Source: Pantoea rwandensis (lineage in GTDB: Bacteria > Pseudomonadota > Gammaproteobacteria > Enterobacterales > Enterobacteriaceae). Taken from it: a DNA stretch of 64,000 nt. Below the pieces are notes generated by a model. It saw nothing but the letters and a program-made list of their open reading frames with translations. It searched no databases and was not told where the DNA came from. Position 1 is the stretch's first letter; each line of letters starts with the position of its first letter. Below are positions 36,863 through 46,127 of this stretch, one piece after another. The stretch lies in NCBI RefSeq assembly GCF_002095475.1, contig NZ_MLFR01000025.1:23114-87113 (forward strand), given 5' to 3'. Position numbers and translations under genes: made by a program.

Positions 36863-37162
36863 TTAATGCTTCTGTCTGCTGCCTGATTGAAGAGGGTTAA
36901 TATAGTGGCGATGAGCACTCTCCGCTTCAGCAACTCCACTATTTTTTCGTTGTCTATTGCTACCCTCTGCCAGACTTTCTCTGACCTCTTTAATCGCCAG
37001 GGCAACAAAATGACGCCTGTCAGGATCTTCAGATTTTTCACCCAACTGACTGAGTTGTTCAAGCAGCGCGCGCGTATTGATTGGCCCGGCCTGCTGAAGC
37101 AGTGCCAGTGTGGCCTCGCCGATAATTTCATCGATAATTTGCTGGTAATCACTTCTGTTCAT
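36863..37162 (-). CDS. ymgA: YmgA-like small regulatory protein
   Basis: 99 residues; ATG 37162 has AGAGA upstream. The core IIDEIIGEATLALLQQAGPINTRALLEQLSQLGEKSEDPDRRHFVALAIKEVRE has the helix-loop-helix spacing of YmgA. The tail is polar and longer than in E. coli. It lies between ycgZ and ariR in the same order as in E. coli, supporting the name; sequence identity itself is only modest by eye. Confidence 0.65.
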   Translation of the reverse strand: MNRSDYQQIIDEIIGEATLALLQQAGPINTRALLEQLSQLGEKSEDPDRRHFVALAIKEVRESLAEGSNRQRKNSGVAEAESAHRHYINPLQSGSRQKH

Positions 37163-37311
37163 ACATATCTCTGATTGCTGCCTGAAAGGCGTAGCTTTGA
37201 CGCCACCTTCTCTCTGCGATCGATAGCTTACCGCTTCTTAGCCACGCGTCGTACAAATGCAATGCAATATCAGAACAAGTAATGCTGTACAACTATGACT
37301 CAGAAATAAGA

Positions 37312-37557
37312 TCAACCTTCGCGATCAAAAAGCAAACCTATCAGCTGATGATAATGGCGTTCTTCTTCCGCTCCGCTAGAAAGTTCCAGACGACGGAGCA
37401 ATTTAGTGCACAGTGACTTGCGGTTGAGATTGCGGCCTTCTCTAAGGATTTCAACCACGATCTGACCCAGCGTTTCCTGCTGTGAAGGCAGGGATGCTTT
37501 GTTGAAATACTGCGCAATCGCTTCTGAAGAATTCTGAGTGTATCCATTCTGACGCAT
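37312..37557 (-). CDS. ycgZ: YcgZ connector protein
   Basis: 81 residues; ATG follows GGGGG. It clearly resembles E. coli YcgZ: QNGYTQNSSEAIAQYFNKASLPSQQETLGQIVVEILREGRNLNRKSLCTKLLRRLE, ending HYHQLIGLLFD. In E. coli the ycgZ-ymgA-ariR genes are repressed by BluR and induced by blue light or cold, working through the Rcs pathway. No bluR or bluF gene is in this window. Confidence 0.82.
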   Translation of the reverse strand: MRQNGYTQNSSEAIAQYFNKASLPSQQETLGQIVVEILREGRNLNRKSLCTKLLRRLELSSGAEEERHYHQLIGLLFDREG

Positions 37558-37727
37558 GTATTACCCCCAATAGGTTGGTCCGGCATGCTGCCCGTTAAGT
37601 TGTACAGGTATCCAAAAATCTGTACAAGAATATAATAAATCTCTTGATGTTATTTTTTGCAAAAAGTGCTATCGGTGGATGAATCTTTTAGCGATGGGTG
37701 CAGATTATTCTGGAAAGTATAAGAAAG

Positions 37728-37764
37728 CGCTGATGCCGGCATTCCAGAATGGAAAACATCAGCG
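37728..37764 (-). terminator. Hairpin after the extra YmgA-like gene
   Basis: CGCTGATG/CATCAGCG stem with a 21-base loop that contains its own small stem, followed on the minus strand by CTTTCTTA. It may attenuate transcription into ycgZ. Confidence 0.45.
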
Positions 37765-37783
37765 TTTCGATGCTGTAAACACG

Positions 37784-38041
37784 CTATTTTGACAAATCAA
37801 TGCTATCGCCTTTCTGAATCATGCCGCGCAACGGAGAGTTTGCCCGTTCATCCACCGCTGAGAGATGACGATACTTTTGCAGCCAATTGAGAGCCGCCAA
37901 TATCTCTGATTTACGTTGCGATGTAACCGCATCCGCGGCCATCAACTGGAGCTGGTGATTGAGTTTTACGACCGTAATTTTTTCATTACGTATCAGTAAT
38001 TGATAGGCTGCTTCACCGATTATTTTTTCCATATTGTCCAT
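37784..38041 (-). CDS. YmgA/AriR-type small protein, fourth member
   Basis: 85 residues from ATG 38041, with AGGAGG 7 bases upstream; the longer reading from 38086 is a Lys/Arg-rich leader without a site. The core MEKIIGEAAYQLLIRNEKITVVKLNHQLQLMAADAVTSQRKSEILAALNWLQ has the same helical layout as the YmgA-like protein downstream. It extends the E. coli three-gene set to four, and is probably transcribed first. Confidence 0.6.
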   Translation of the reverse strand: MDNMEKIIGEAAYQLLIRNEKITVVKLNHQLQLMAADAVTSQRKSEILAALNWLQKYRHLSAVDERANSPLRGMIQKGDSIDLSK

Positions 38042-38180
38042 TCCATTACCTCCTGAGAGTGTGGGCTTGCGCTTTTTTCTCAGCAAAAATTATAGCTCAT
38101 AAACTGATTCCCTCTTGCATCGCAACTCTTAAAGCGTAACCTATATATAAAACACATATGTTTCGTATACAGGCCATTCA

Positions 38181-38426
38181 ATGGGTATCGTCAAAATCTC
38201 CGACCTGATGCATGAGAATTTACGCATAGCGAGCACTGCGCTTAGTCGTTCAATCAATGCCCAGGCAGAACACTGGATGAAGATCGGCATGCTTGCCGAA
38301 CTTTATCCCAACCTCAGTCATCATGAATTGACGCGCCTGCTGATGCGCGTCGAACGAGGCGGCGGCGCAGATTTAGCGCAGCTGCTCGACCAGACTACTT
38401 TCACACCGCAGGGAATCGCGCAATGA
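38181..38426 (+). CDS. ParD-like protein
   Basis: 81 residues; resembles the ParD_like family: MGIVKISDLMHENLRIASTALSRSINAQAEHWMKIGMLAELYPNLSHHELTRLLM. The N-terminal strand followed by two helices is the ribbon-helix-helix DNA-binding fold of ParD antitoxins. No ParE follows; instead the stop overlaps the start of a methionine aminopeptidase by 4 bases (ATGA). It may regulate that gene or its product. Confidence 0.72.
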   Translation: MGIVKISDLMHENLRIASTALSRSINAQAEHWMKIGMLAELYPNLSHHELTRLLMRVERGGGADLAQLLDQTTFTPQGIAQ

Positions 38427-39205
38427 GTATCAAATTACATACCGCAGAACAGATCGAATTAGCACGCGCCGCCGGACATGCCGCCGCTAAAGTGCTGGAG
38501 ATTATCACACCCTACGTCAAACCCGGCGTCACCACCGATGAACTTGACGCCATTTGCCATGACTATCTCGTCAATGAGCTGAAGGTGGTGCCAGCCAACA
38601 TCGGCTATCACGGCTATACCCGCACGACCTGCACTTCGGTGAATCACGTGGTGTGTCACGGTATTCCTGGCGATAAGAAGCTTAAAAATGGCGATATCGT
38701 CAACATTGACGTCGGCATCATCAAAGATGGCTGGTACGGTGACACCAGCCGCATGTATTACGTGGGTGAGCCGTCGGTTCGCGCTAAACGTCTTGTCGAT
38801 ATCACCTACGAATCCATGGTCGCGGGCATTAAAGTCGTCAAACCCGGCGCGACTTTGGGCGATATTGGTGCCGCGATTCAACAGGTGGCGGAGAAAGCCG
38901 GATTCTCAGTGGTGCGTGAATATTGCGGTCACGGCGTCGGTGAGGTCTATCACGACGAGCCTCAGATTCTGCACTACGGTACACCGGGCGCGGGAATCGC
39001 GCTGAAAGCCGGGATGATCTTCACCATCGAACCGATGATTAACGCCGGTAAAGCCGGTACCAGCGTGCTCTCTGATGGCTGGACGGTGGTCACCAAAGAT
39101 CGCTCGCTGTCGGCGCAGTGGGAACACACCATCGCGGTGACGGAAACCGGCTTTGATTTGTTGACACCGTGGCCGGAAGGAACGGGTGAATACGCCGCGA
39201 TCTAG
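38423..39205 (+). CDS. map: Type I methionine aminopeptidase (second copy)
   Basis: 260 residues, normal length. The five metal ligands are present: Asp and Asp in NIDVGIIKDGWYGDTSR, His in GHGVGEVYHDEP, Glu in FTIEPMIN, Glu in QWEHTIAVTE. It removes the N-terminal Met from nascent proteins. It is coupled to a ParD-like gene rather than near rpsB, where housekeeping map lies in enterobacteria, so this is probably a second isoform. Confidence 0.88.
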   Translation: MSIKLHTAEQIELARAAGHAAAKVLEIITPYVKPGVTTDELDAICHDYLVNELKVVPANIGYHGYTRTTCTSVNHVVCHGIPGDKKLKNGDIVNIDVGIIKDGWYGDTSRMYYVGEPSVRAKRLVDITYESMVAGIKVVKPGATLGDIGAAIQQVAEKAGFSVVREYCGHGVGEVYHDEPQILHYGTPGAGIALKAGMIFTIEPMINAGKAGTSVLSDGWTVVTKDRSLSAQWEHTIAVTETGFDLLTPWPEGTGEYAAI

Positions 39206-39304
39206 CGAATACTGAGACGCGAAACCTCAAGGCCACATCAGTAGCGTGCCCCTTTGCCAGCGTGTAAGGTAGCGCTACTTTTTTATTTCCAAGGATTAAG
39301 AGTC

Positions 39305-39838
39305 ATGCGTGAACAAGCGATTTTTGCTGGCGGCTGTTTTTGGTGTACCGAAGCGATTTTCCAGTCTATCGATGGCGTGCTAAGCGTAGAGAGCGGCTAT
39401 ATCGGCGGTCATCTGCCCTCGCCCACTTATGATGAAGTCTACAGTGACACCACCGGTCACGCTGAAGCCGTCAAAATCGAGTTTGACCCGGCCATCGTGA
39501 GTTACGACGATCTGCTTGATATTCACTTCGCCACGCATGATGCCACCCAAGAAAACATCAAAGAAGGCGTGGTGCGCTCACGCTATCGTTCTGCCCTGTT
39601 TCCGACTTCTGACGCGCAACGCCTCGCCGCTGAACAAGGTATTGTCCGAGCAGCCGCTGAACTCGGTAAACCGCTGGTTACGCGCCTCGAACCACTGGCT
39701 GAATGGTATGCGGCAGAAGATTATCATCAGAACTTCTGGGAGAGAGAAGGACAGGAAAACGCCTTCTGTATGATGAATATCCCGGCAAAACTGCAGAAAC
39801 TGCGCAATAAATTTCCGAAACAGGCATCAGACGCTTAA
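39305..39838 (+). CDS. msrA: Peptide methionine (S)-S-oxide reductase MsrA
   Basis: 177 residues from ATG 39305; the upstream reading to 39254 has no ribosome site. The active-site GCFWC (nucleophile Cys 11) is near the N-terminus, followed by GVLSVESGYIGG, TGHAEAV and EDYHQNFW. It reduces methionine S-sulfoxide in oxidatively damaged proteins. It is the short form, without the N-terminal extension of the 212-residue E. coli MsrA, and the tail contains no resolving Cys pair, so thioredoxin coupling may differ. It overlaps the convergent LysR gene by 4 bases. Confidence 0.9.
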   Translation: MREQAIFAGGCFWCTEAIFQSIDGVLSVESGYIGGHLPSPTYDEVYSDTTGHAEAVKIEFDPAIVSYDDLLDIHFATHDATQENIKEGVVRSRYRSALFPTSDAQRLAAEQGIVRAAAELGKPLVTRLEPLAEWYAAEDYHQNFWEREGQENAFCMMNIPAKLQKLRNKFPKQASDA

Positions 39839-40740
39839 CGCGCCATCTCATCGATAACCTGTGTGATGCGCTGAATCACCCTCTGCGCCGCCCGCGATAA
39901 CTGTCGGGATGGCGCAGTACAGAGTGCCAACGTCAGCGGACGCATCACGCTGTTTTTCAACGGCACAAAGCACAGCTGCTGCTCCTGCACTTCAGTCATC
40001 ACGTCCAACAAACTCAGCACACATACCCCAGTGCCCTGCGCAATCAAACTGCGTATCAGTCGAATATCGTTGCAGGCAATGATGTTATCAGGCGCCATGC
40101 CCTGTTTGCGGTATAACGCATTGACCCGTTCATGGACCACCAGCGAATCGCCAGGAATGATATGCCGTTCCTGGCTCAATTGACTGAGGGATAGCGCATC
40201 GCACTGGCTCAGTGGATGGTCGGGCGCCATGACAATACCCATCTCCAGCTCCGCAAACGCCAACACATCCAACCCACTCTGTCCTGCCGGATCGAGGATC
40301 AAGCCAAAATCTATCTCAGACTGTCGAATTAACTGGCTGATGGCATGGCTGTTGTCGACCGTAAGTTCCAGTCGCAGCCACTGATGTTCGCGAGCAATAT
40401 CGGCAATCGCATCGGCCACCGGGCCTTTAGTCAGCGATTGCACTAGACCCGCGCTGACGTTGCCGCGTTTAAGTCCTTGGATATCGTCGAAACGCTGGCG
40501 CGTAACACGAAACTCGCGCTGCCAGCGCATCACATCGTCGTACAGCAACTCGCCGGCGGTAGTCATCCGCAAGCCATCAGGCAAACGCTCGAACAGCGGC
40601 GTACCAAAGCTCTCTTCCGCCTGCAGGATCTGCCGGTTAATGGCGGACGCGGAGACATGCAGTTTCTCAGCGGCTTTACGTAAGCTGCCGCTACGAGCCA
40701 CTTCGGCAAAGTAAACGGAAAAACGGGAAAACGGACTCAT
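39835..40740 (-). CDS. LysR-family regulator of the Rieske operon
   Basis: 301 residues. Helix-turn-helix near the N-terminus (FAEVARSGSLRKAAEKLHVSASAINRQILQAEESFGTPLFER), then a LysR substrate-binding domain. It is divergent from the Rieske oxygenase gene with a 136-base gap, the usual position for a regulator that activates the next operon in response to an aromatic inducer. The inducer is not known. Confidence 0.85.
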   Translation of the reverse strand: MSPFSRFSVYFAEVARSGSLRKAAEKLHVSASAINRQILQAEESFGTPLFERLPDGLRMTTAGELLYDDVMRWQREFRVTRQRFDDIQGLKRGNVSAGLVQSLTKGPVADAIADIAREHQWLRLELTVDNSHAISQLIRQSEIDFGLILDPAGQSGLDVLAFAELEMGIVMAPDHPLSQCDALSLSQLSQERHIIPGDSLVVHERVNALYRKQGMAPDNIIACNDIRLIRSLIAQGTGVCVLSLLDVMTEVQEQQLCFVPLKNSVMRPLTLALCTAPSRQLSRAAQRVIQRITQVIDEMAR

Positions 40741-40876
40741 ACATCACCTGTACTGTTTTTTGCAACACTGGATTGAATTCTTGCTGATGGATTTGTACAG
40801 GGCTAATTATTCACAATGTCCTGACAAAAATGAAGTCTTTCAGTCGCCCTTGTGAGCCAATGACAGGAACATCGCC

Positions 40877-41908
40877 ATGAATACGCCAACTCCTCCTGCA
40901 CACTGTACCTTCGAACCTGATGACTGGCTGCGTCTGGCACGCCAGTGGCACCCGGTTGCACGTTCGTGTGATATCACCGGTGCACCGGGCAAAGCGGTTC
41001 TGCTAGACGAACAGTTAGTGGTTTACCGCATCAATGGCAGCGTGGTGGTGGCACGAGATGTCTGCCCACACCGGGGCGTGCCCCTTACGTTGGGTTTTCA
41101 TGATGAAGAGGGTGTGGTCTGTCCCTATCACGGTTTGCGCTTTGGCGAAAACGGCCGCTGTAACCGTATCCCATCCAGTCCGGGCCAGCCGATCCCGGCC
41201 AAACTGAACCTGATCAGTTATCAGGTTGAAGAACGTTATGGCCTGATTTGGGTGTGTATCGCACCCGATCCGGAAAACCCTGCCCCACTGCCAACCATGC
41301 CGCATTGGGACGACGTCGGTTTTCAGCAGATTAACTGCCCCGGTTTTGATGTCGATGGTTTTGCAGGACGTCAGGTGGAGGGCTTTCTCGATGTTGCGCA
41401 CTTCGCGTGGGTTCATACCGAGACTTTTGCCGACCCGAACAACCAGGTGGTGCCAGCCTATAACCCCATCGAGACGGATACCGGTTTTGCCGTGGACTAC
41501 TGGAGCTCTGTCAGCAATTTTGCTGCGGATAGCCCACAGCAAGCGCCGGAAGGTTTCGAATGGCTACGTCATTTTGAAATGCATCTGCCCTTTACCGCCA
41601 CGCTGACTATTCACTTCCCCGGTGAATCACGGCTGGTCATCATGAATGCTGCCTCTCCGGTTTCAGCGCGCAAAACGCGCATGTTTGCACCGATTGCCCG
41701 CAACTTCGATCTGCAGGTCCCGGTAGAAGATGTACACGCTTTCAATCTGCGGGTATTTGAAGAGGATCGCCTGATGGTGGAAACACAGAAACCCGAGCGC
41801 CTGCCACTGGATTTGGCGCTGGAAGCCCATATTCCTGCCGATCGCAGCTCCATTGCCTATCGCCGTGGCCTGAAACGTATGGGCTTTGGTGAATTCTTCC
41901 TGGTATAG
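40877..41908 (+). CDS. Rieske non-heme iron oxygenase, alpha subunit (VanA-like)
   Basis: 343 residues. The Rieske [2Fe-2S] motif is CPHRG-x-CPYHG, residues ~63-85 (VVARDVCPHRGVPL...VVCPYHGLRF). A catalytic-domain stretch follows: DVAHFAWVHTETF, with His residues that can bind mononuclear iron. Size and layout match the one-component oxygenases of the vanillate O-demethylase type, which take electrons from a VanB-like reductase, encoded 11 bases downstream. Substrate likely an aromatic ether or acid; not determinable. Confidence 0.87.
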   Translation: MNTPTPPAHCTFEPDDWLRLARQWHPVARSCDITGAPGKAVLLDEQLVVYRINGSVVVARDVCPHRGVPLTLGFHDEEGVVCPYHGLRFGENGRCNRIPSSPGQPIPAKLNLISYQVEERYGLIWVCIAPDPENPAPLPTMPHWDDVGFQQINCPGFDVDGFAGRQVEGFLDVAHFAWVHTETFADPNNQVVPAYNPIETDTGFAVDYWSSVSNFAADSPQQAPEGFEWLRHFEMHLPFTATLTIHFPGESRLVIMNAASPVSARKTRMFAPIARNFDLQVPVEDVHAFNLRVFEEDRLMVETQKPERLPLDLALEAHIPADRSSIAYRRGLKRMGFGEFFLV

Positions 41909-41919
41909 CGGAGGCAAAA

Positions 41920-42885
41920 ATGAAAGCAGAATTGCAGGTCATGGTAGACGGCTTACATCGCCAGGGCCGTCATAATCTCAGCGTGAGTCTGGTGGCTGAG
42001 AACGGTCAGCCGCTGCCAGAGTGGCAGCCTGGTGCGCATATTGATGTCCACTTACGTGACGGCTTGGTGCGCCAATATTCGCTGACCGGGAATAGTAGTC
42101 AGCGTGATCGCTATCAGATTTGCATCGCGCGTGACAAACAGTCACGGGGTGGTTCACGTTACGTTCATGACGTATTGCGTCCCGGCCAGATTGTTGGGAT
42201 CTCGGCACCGCGCAATCTGTTTCCCCTGCAACAGGCAGGCAAAGTGATTCTAATGGCCGCCGGCATTGGCATTACGCCGCTGTATGCGATGGCGGAAGCG
42301 CTGGAGGCGGCGAGTGTGCCTTTTGTCCTACATTACTATGTGAAACAACGTGGCGATGAGGCTTTTCTGCCTCAGTTGTCAAAAGCCTATGCACACGGCT
42401 TTTGTGAAATCTGGTACAGCAGTGAAGGACATAGCCCGCGCAGCCATGTGCCTGCCGAGTTGTTGGAAAATGCTGCGGATACGCATCTCTACCTGTGCGG
42501 TCCGCAAGGCTTCATGACCCATGTCGAGCAGCAAGCCACCGCGCGCGGCTGGGATTCTGCCCAAATTCACACAGAGGCATTCAAACCTGTCGCCCCGGCC
42601 GCTGGAGAGTCAGAGGCAGGCTTCACTGTGACGATTGCTCGCACCGGTCAACAATGTACCATCCCGGCAGATCAAACCATTGCTCGCGTGTTACTGGAAA
42701 ACGGCGTGGATGTACCGCTGTCATGTGAGATGGGCATGTGCGGTGCCTGCCTGACGCGGGTCACCGAAGGGGAAATCGATCACCGTGATACTGTCCAGTC
42801 AGACGCGGAGAAATCCGCCGCTGAACAATACATCGCGCTATGCTGCTCACGCAGTAAATCGCGCAATCTGGTGATCGACCTGTAG
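41920..42885 (+). CDS. VanB-type oxygenase reductase
   Basis: 321 residues; ATG after GGAGG. N-terminal FMN/NAD(P)H ferredoxin-reductase domain (RQYSLTG, ILMAAGIGITPLYAMAEAL) and C-terminal plant-type [2Fe-2S] domain, with Cys ligands in LSCEMGMCGACLTRV and CC in the last turn. It transfers electrons from NAD(P)H to the Rieske oxygenase encoded before it. Class IA reductase fold by domain order. Confidence 0.9.
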   Translation: MKAELQVMVDGLHRQGRHNLSVSLVAENGQPLPEWQPGAHIDVHLRDGLVRQYSLTGNSSQRDRYQICIARDKQSRGGSRYVHDVLRPGQIVGISAPRNLFPLQQAGKVILMAAGIGITPLYAMAEALEAASVPFVLHYYVKQRGDEAFLPQLSKAYAHGFCEIWYSSEGHSPRSHVPAELLENAADTHLYLCGPQGFMTHVEQQATARGWDSAQIHTEAFKPVAPAAGESEAGFTVTIARTGQQCTIPADQTIARVLLENGVDVPLSCEMGMCGACLTRVTEGEIDHRDTVQSDAEKSAAEQYIALCCSRSKSRNLVIDL

Positions 42886-42907
42886 CAGAAATCGATACGT
42901 TTTACCG

Positions 42908-43519
42908 CTATAACGACAGCAGCTGATTCACGTTGTAAAACGCCCCCGCCAGCGCGATCAGCAACAATATCAGCATTGATATCCGCTCCAGGCGCTGCTG
43001 TTGTGAGCCCGGCAGCCAGCGCTTTACGCTAATGATATAAAACGCCAGCACCGCAAAATCGAAGGCCATCCACACCAACGCCAGTGTGATTAGGCTACTG
43101 CTGAGATGGGGCGTGATGGCGATAAACTGCGGAAACAGCGCGGCAAAGAACAGAATATCTTTTGGATTAGAGATGCCCACCACAAAGCCTTTCAGCAATC
43201 CACCCTGTGTTGCTGGCCGGTGGGCAGTTGCACTTGTCGCAGCACGTAACCCCCTCCATGCGATCACGCCAATAAACAGGGAACCCAGCAACCCAGTGAT
43301 TTGCAAACTCAGAGGATTGAGCGAAACCAATCCCGTCAACATCAGCGCAGCTAGCGCGATCAATACCATGGATGCCGCGTTAGTGCCCACCACGGTGGCA
43401 AAAGCGCGGCGATAACCGTGACGTGCGGCCGTACCCGTGACCAGTGCCACCACCGGGCCTGGCGTCATCAACAGCAATAAAATCGCCAACATATACGCCA
43501 GCAGCAGTGAGAGATTCAT
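42908..43519 (-). CDS. LysE/RhtB-family amino-acid exporter
   Basis: 203 residues, about six hydrophobic segments. The N-terminal family signature MTPGPVVALVTGTAARHGYRRAFATVVG is present, and the fourth segment has the IGLSNPKDILFFAALFPQF-type motif (here VGISNPKDILFFAALFPQF). These inner-membrane exporters move amino acids or related compounds out of the cell. Divergent from a LysR gene, the common arrangement for inducible LysE exporters. Confidence 0.85.
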   Translation of the reverse strand: MNLSLLLAYMLAILLLLMTPGPVVALVTGTAARHGYRRAFATVVGTNAASMVLIALAALMLTGLVSLNPLSLQITGLLGSLFIGVIAWRGLRAATSATAHRPATQGGLLKGFVVGISNPKDILFFAALFPQFIAITPHLSSSLITLALVWMAFDFAVLAFYIISVKRWLPGSQQQRLERISMLILLLIALAGAFYNVNQLLSL

Positions 43520-43633
43520 GGCAATGACCTGTAAACGTATTGGAAGGCCGCCAGTATTGCCTTTCGTTTCCTCGTTGAAAAACGCATTAAAATACCGTTG
43601 AATGTGAGTTTAACTCAACATTGAATTTGCCCT

Positions 43634-44530
43634 ATGACACTTCCGCCGCTTTATGCGTTGCGCGCCTTTGCCAGCGCGGCGCAGTTGGGATCCTTTAGCC
43701 AAGCCGCCGCCGCACTCAACGTCACCCCTGGTGCAATTAGTCGTCATATCCGCACCCTTGAAGAGTGGTTCGATTGCCAACTGTTTATCCGTAAAGGACC
43801 CAAGGTCGAAATCAGCGCTGCGGGAAGCGTGTTAGCGGCGCAATTGCAGGCCGGATTTGCCTCTTTGGAGCAAGCTTGCGCCGCCTTCGCTCAGCAGGGG
43901 CATCAGCTCCGTCTCAAGGCCCCTTCGACACTGACCATGCGTTGGTTGCTGGATGTACTCCAAAAATATCGTGAGAAAAACTCAACGCCTGAGGTTCAAA
44001 TCACCAGCGTTTGGATGGATACGGATAAAGTCGATTTTTCCCGTGAACCTTATGACTGCGCCATCTTGTTGGGCAACGGCCATTTTGGCGCAGACACCGA
44101 GTGTCATTTGCTGTTTCAAGAGTGGTTAGTTCCGATTTGCGCCCCCGCACTCAAACGACAGGCGCAAACGCAGCTGGCAAGTTGTGAATTGATTCACCCT
44201 TCACACGATCGCCGCGACTGGCTGCGGTGGTCACAGGGGGCAGCTGATGTACCGGTCATCAACCTGTGGCAAGGCAAGCTTTTCGATACTCTGGAACAGG
44301 GCACGATGGCGGCGATAAGCGGACACGGTGTTTCCATTGGCGACCTGCTGCTTAGCCAAGAAGCGATTAATAACGGCTTGCTGGTGCTGCCATTTAACCA
44401 GCCGGTGGCGACAGGAGATGGTTATTATCTGGTGTGGCCCAAGGTCAGCCAAGAAGCGCCAAGCATCAAGCTATTGCTCCGATGGTTGCTTAATCAGGTG
44501 CCCGTCTTAAATACCGATAATCTGGTGTAA
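43634..44530 (+). CDS. LysR-family regulator, GcvA-like
   Basis: 298 residues. The N-terminus LPPLYALRAFASAAQLGSFSQAAAALNVTPGAISRHIRTLEEWFDCQLFIRKG is the GcvA-type helix-turn-helix. The ligand-binding half follows. It is divergent from the LysE exporter (gap 114 bases) and probably controls it. A hairpin just past the stop ends transcription. Confidence 0.85.
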   Translation: MTLPPLYALRAFASAAQLGSFSQAAAALNVTPGAISRHIRTLEEWFDCQLFIRKGPKVEISAAGSVLAAQLQAGFASLEQACAAFAQQGHQLRLKAPSTLTMRWLLDVLQKYREKNSTPEVQITSVWMDTDKVDFSREPYDCAILLGNGHFGADTECHLLFQEWLVPICAPALKRQAQTQLASCELIHPSHDRRDWLRWSQGAADVPVINLWQGKLFDTLEQGTMAAISGHGVSIGDLLLSQEAINNGLLVLPFNQPVATGDGYYLVWPKVSQEAPSIKLLLRWLLNQVPVLNTDNLV

Positions 44531-44531
44531 T

Positions 44532-44549
44532 GGCGGCCCTCAGGCCGCC
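44532..44549. terminator. Terminator between LysR gene and chemoreceptor
   Basis: GGCGGCC/GGCCGCC stem with loop CTCA, followed by TTTCACT. It lies between convergent genes and may serve both. Confidence 0.65.
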
Positions 44550-44561
44550 TTTCACTCCAAG

Positions 44562-46127
44562 CTATGCGCTCTGACGCAGGGTAAACACACTGACGCTGTT
44601 CACCATATTTGCCGCTTGCTCGCTGAGCATGGCGGAAGCGGCCAAGGATTGCTCCACCAGCGAGGCATTTTGTTGCGTAGTGATATCAATTTGGCTGATA
44701 GCGGTGTTGATTTGACTGATCCCGTCGGCCTGCTCGGTACTGGCTTGGTTAATCTGTGACAACACTTCCTTCATGTTCACCACGTTGGTCATCATCTCCG
44801 ACATCAGTTTGTTGGCATCCGCCACCATGTCACGCCCATCAACGATGCGTGTGGAGGATTCCTCAATCAGGTGGCGAATTTCATGCGATGAAGTGGCGGT
44901 TTTCTGCGCCAGCGCACGCACTTCCTGGGCTACCACGGCAAATCCACGACCGTGTTCACCTGCACGAGCCGCTTCTACCGCAGCATTCAATGCCAAAATA
45001 TTGGTTTGGAAAGCAATCGAGTCGATCAGGTTAATGATGTCGGCCATCTGGCTAGCAGAATCATGGATTTCAGCCATTTTAGTCGAAACGTTATGCATCA
45101 TGCTGGCGTTCTGCCCGACGGCATCCTCAGCCTTTTCTGACAGCCCGGCAGCAAAATGGGTATTGTTGCGGGTGTTGCTGATAGTGGCGGTAAACTCTTC
45201 TACCGATGCTGCTGTCTGTTCAACCGAACTCGCCTGCTCTTCGGTGCGCGCAGCAAGGTCATGGGTGCCGGACATAATTTCACTTGCTCCCCCGGAGATC
45301 TGTTCGGCACTCAATCGAATATTACTGACAATATCTGACATCTTCTCCTGCATTTGCTGAATGGCATTAATTAGCTGCCCCATCTCATCCTTGCGCTTTT
45401 CATAAAAGCCAGAGCTGAGATCCCCATCTGCCACTCGGCCGAGGAAGGCAATCACATTTTTCAATGGCACCGTGATCGAGCGGATAATGACCCAACCAAT
45501 AAAAGCCGATAATAAAACAGCCACGATGAAAATAATCACCATGGAAATTTTTGTGTTGTGATACGACCCCATGAAATTAGTGTACGAGCCGTTCATTTGC
45601 TGCTCTTGCAAAGCAATAAAGCGTTTCACTTCACCGGTATATTCCGTCTGACGTGATGCAAGGGTTGTTAAATAGTAGTCCAGCGCTTTGCTCAAATCAT
45701 TATTCAGCACCTGCAAGAATTCATTGCGTGCCTGTAAATAGGCATTGCGTTTCTCGGTCAGGCTTTGCAAATACGCCTTTGAATCTTCATCTGTGGCCAG
45801 TGCGTTCAGTTTGCTGTATACCGCCGTAATCTGCCCTGTCGCGCCCTGCAGCCCATTCATGATAGTGGTACGCCTTTCCGTGCTGATCGGGCTTAGCAAC
45901 AGCGCCTGTTGCTGAATAGTGGTATTAATTTCATCAATCAGCTGGTTACCCAACGCAATCGTGGGGTAATCATCTTTCATCATGCCGTTAACGCCGGTTT
46001 GCGCGAGGAATAATGAGTTCAATCCTAGCGCGGCAACTAACAGCAGCATGGCGATGTTTATCAGGGAAGAAATGATGAGTTTGGTACGCAATTTTACATT
46101 GCGAGAAAATCCTTGAACTACTTCCAT
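44562..46127 (-). CDS. Methyl-accepting chemotaxis protein (Tsr/Tar class)
   Basis: 521 residues. N-terminal span (LIISSLINIAMLLLVAALGLN), periplasmic four-helix bundle, second span near residues 190-210 (ISMVIIFIVAVLLSAFIGWVII), HAMP (ITVPLKNVIAFLGRVADGDL), then the signalling hairpin IAFQTNILALNAAVEAARAG. It ends FTLRQSA without the xWxxF tail, so it must rely on other receptors for CheR/CheB. The minus strand has GCCGATTA (46218-46211) about 85 bases upstream, close to the FliA -10 box, but no good -35. Confidence 0.9.
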   Translation of the reverse strand: MEVVQGFSRNVKLRTKLIISSLINIAMLLLVAALGLNSLFLAQTGVNGMMKDDYPTIALGNQLIDEINTTIQQQALLLSPISTERRTTIMNGLQGATGQITAVYSKLNALATDEDSKAYLQSLTEKRNAYLQARNEFLQVLNNDLSKALDYYLTTLASRQTEYTGEVKRFIALQEQQMNGSYTNFMGSYHNTKISMVIIFIVAVLLSAFIGWVIIRSITVPLKNVIAFLGRVADGDLSSGFYEKRKDEMGQLINAIQQMQEKMSDIVSNIRLSAEQISGGASEIMSGTHDLAARTEEQASSVEQTAASVEEFTATISNTRNNTHFAAGLSEKAEDAVGQNASMMHNVSTKMAEIHDSASQMADIINLIDSIAFQTNILALNAAVEAARAGEHGRGFAVVAQEVRALAQKTATSSHEIRHLIEESSTRIVDGRDMVADANKLMSEMMTNVVNMKEVLSQINQASTEQADGISQINTAISQIDITTQQNASLVEQSLAASAMLSEQAANMVNSVSVFTLRQSA

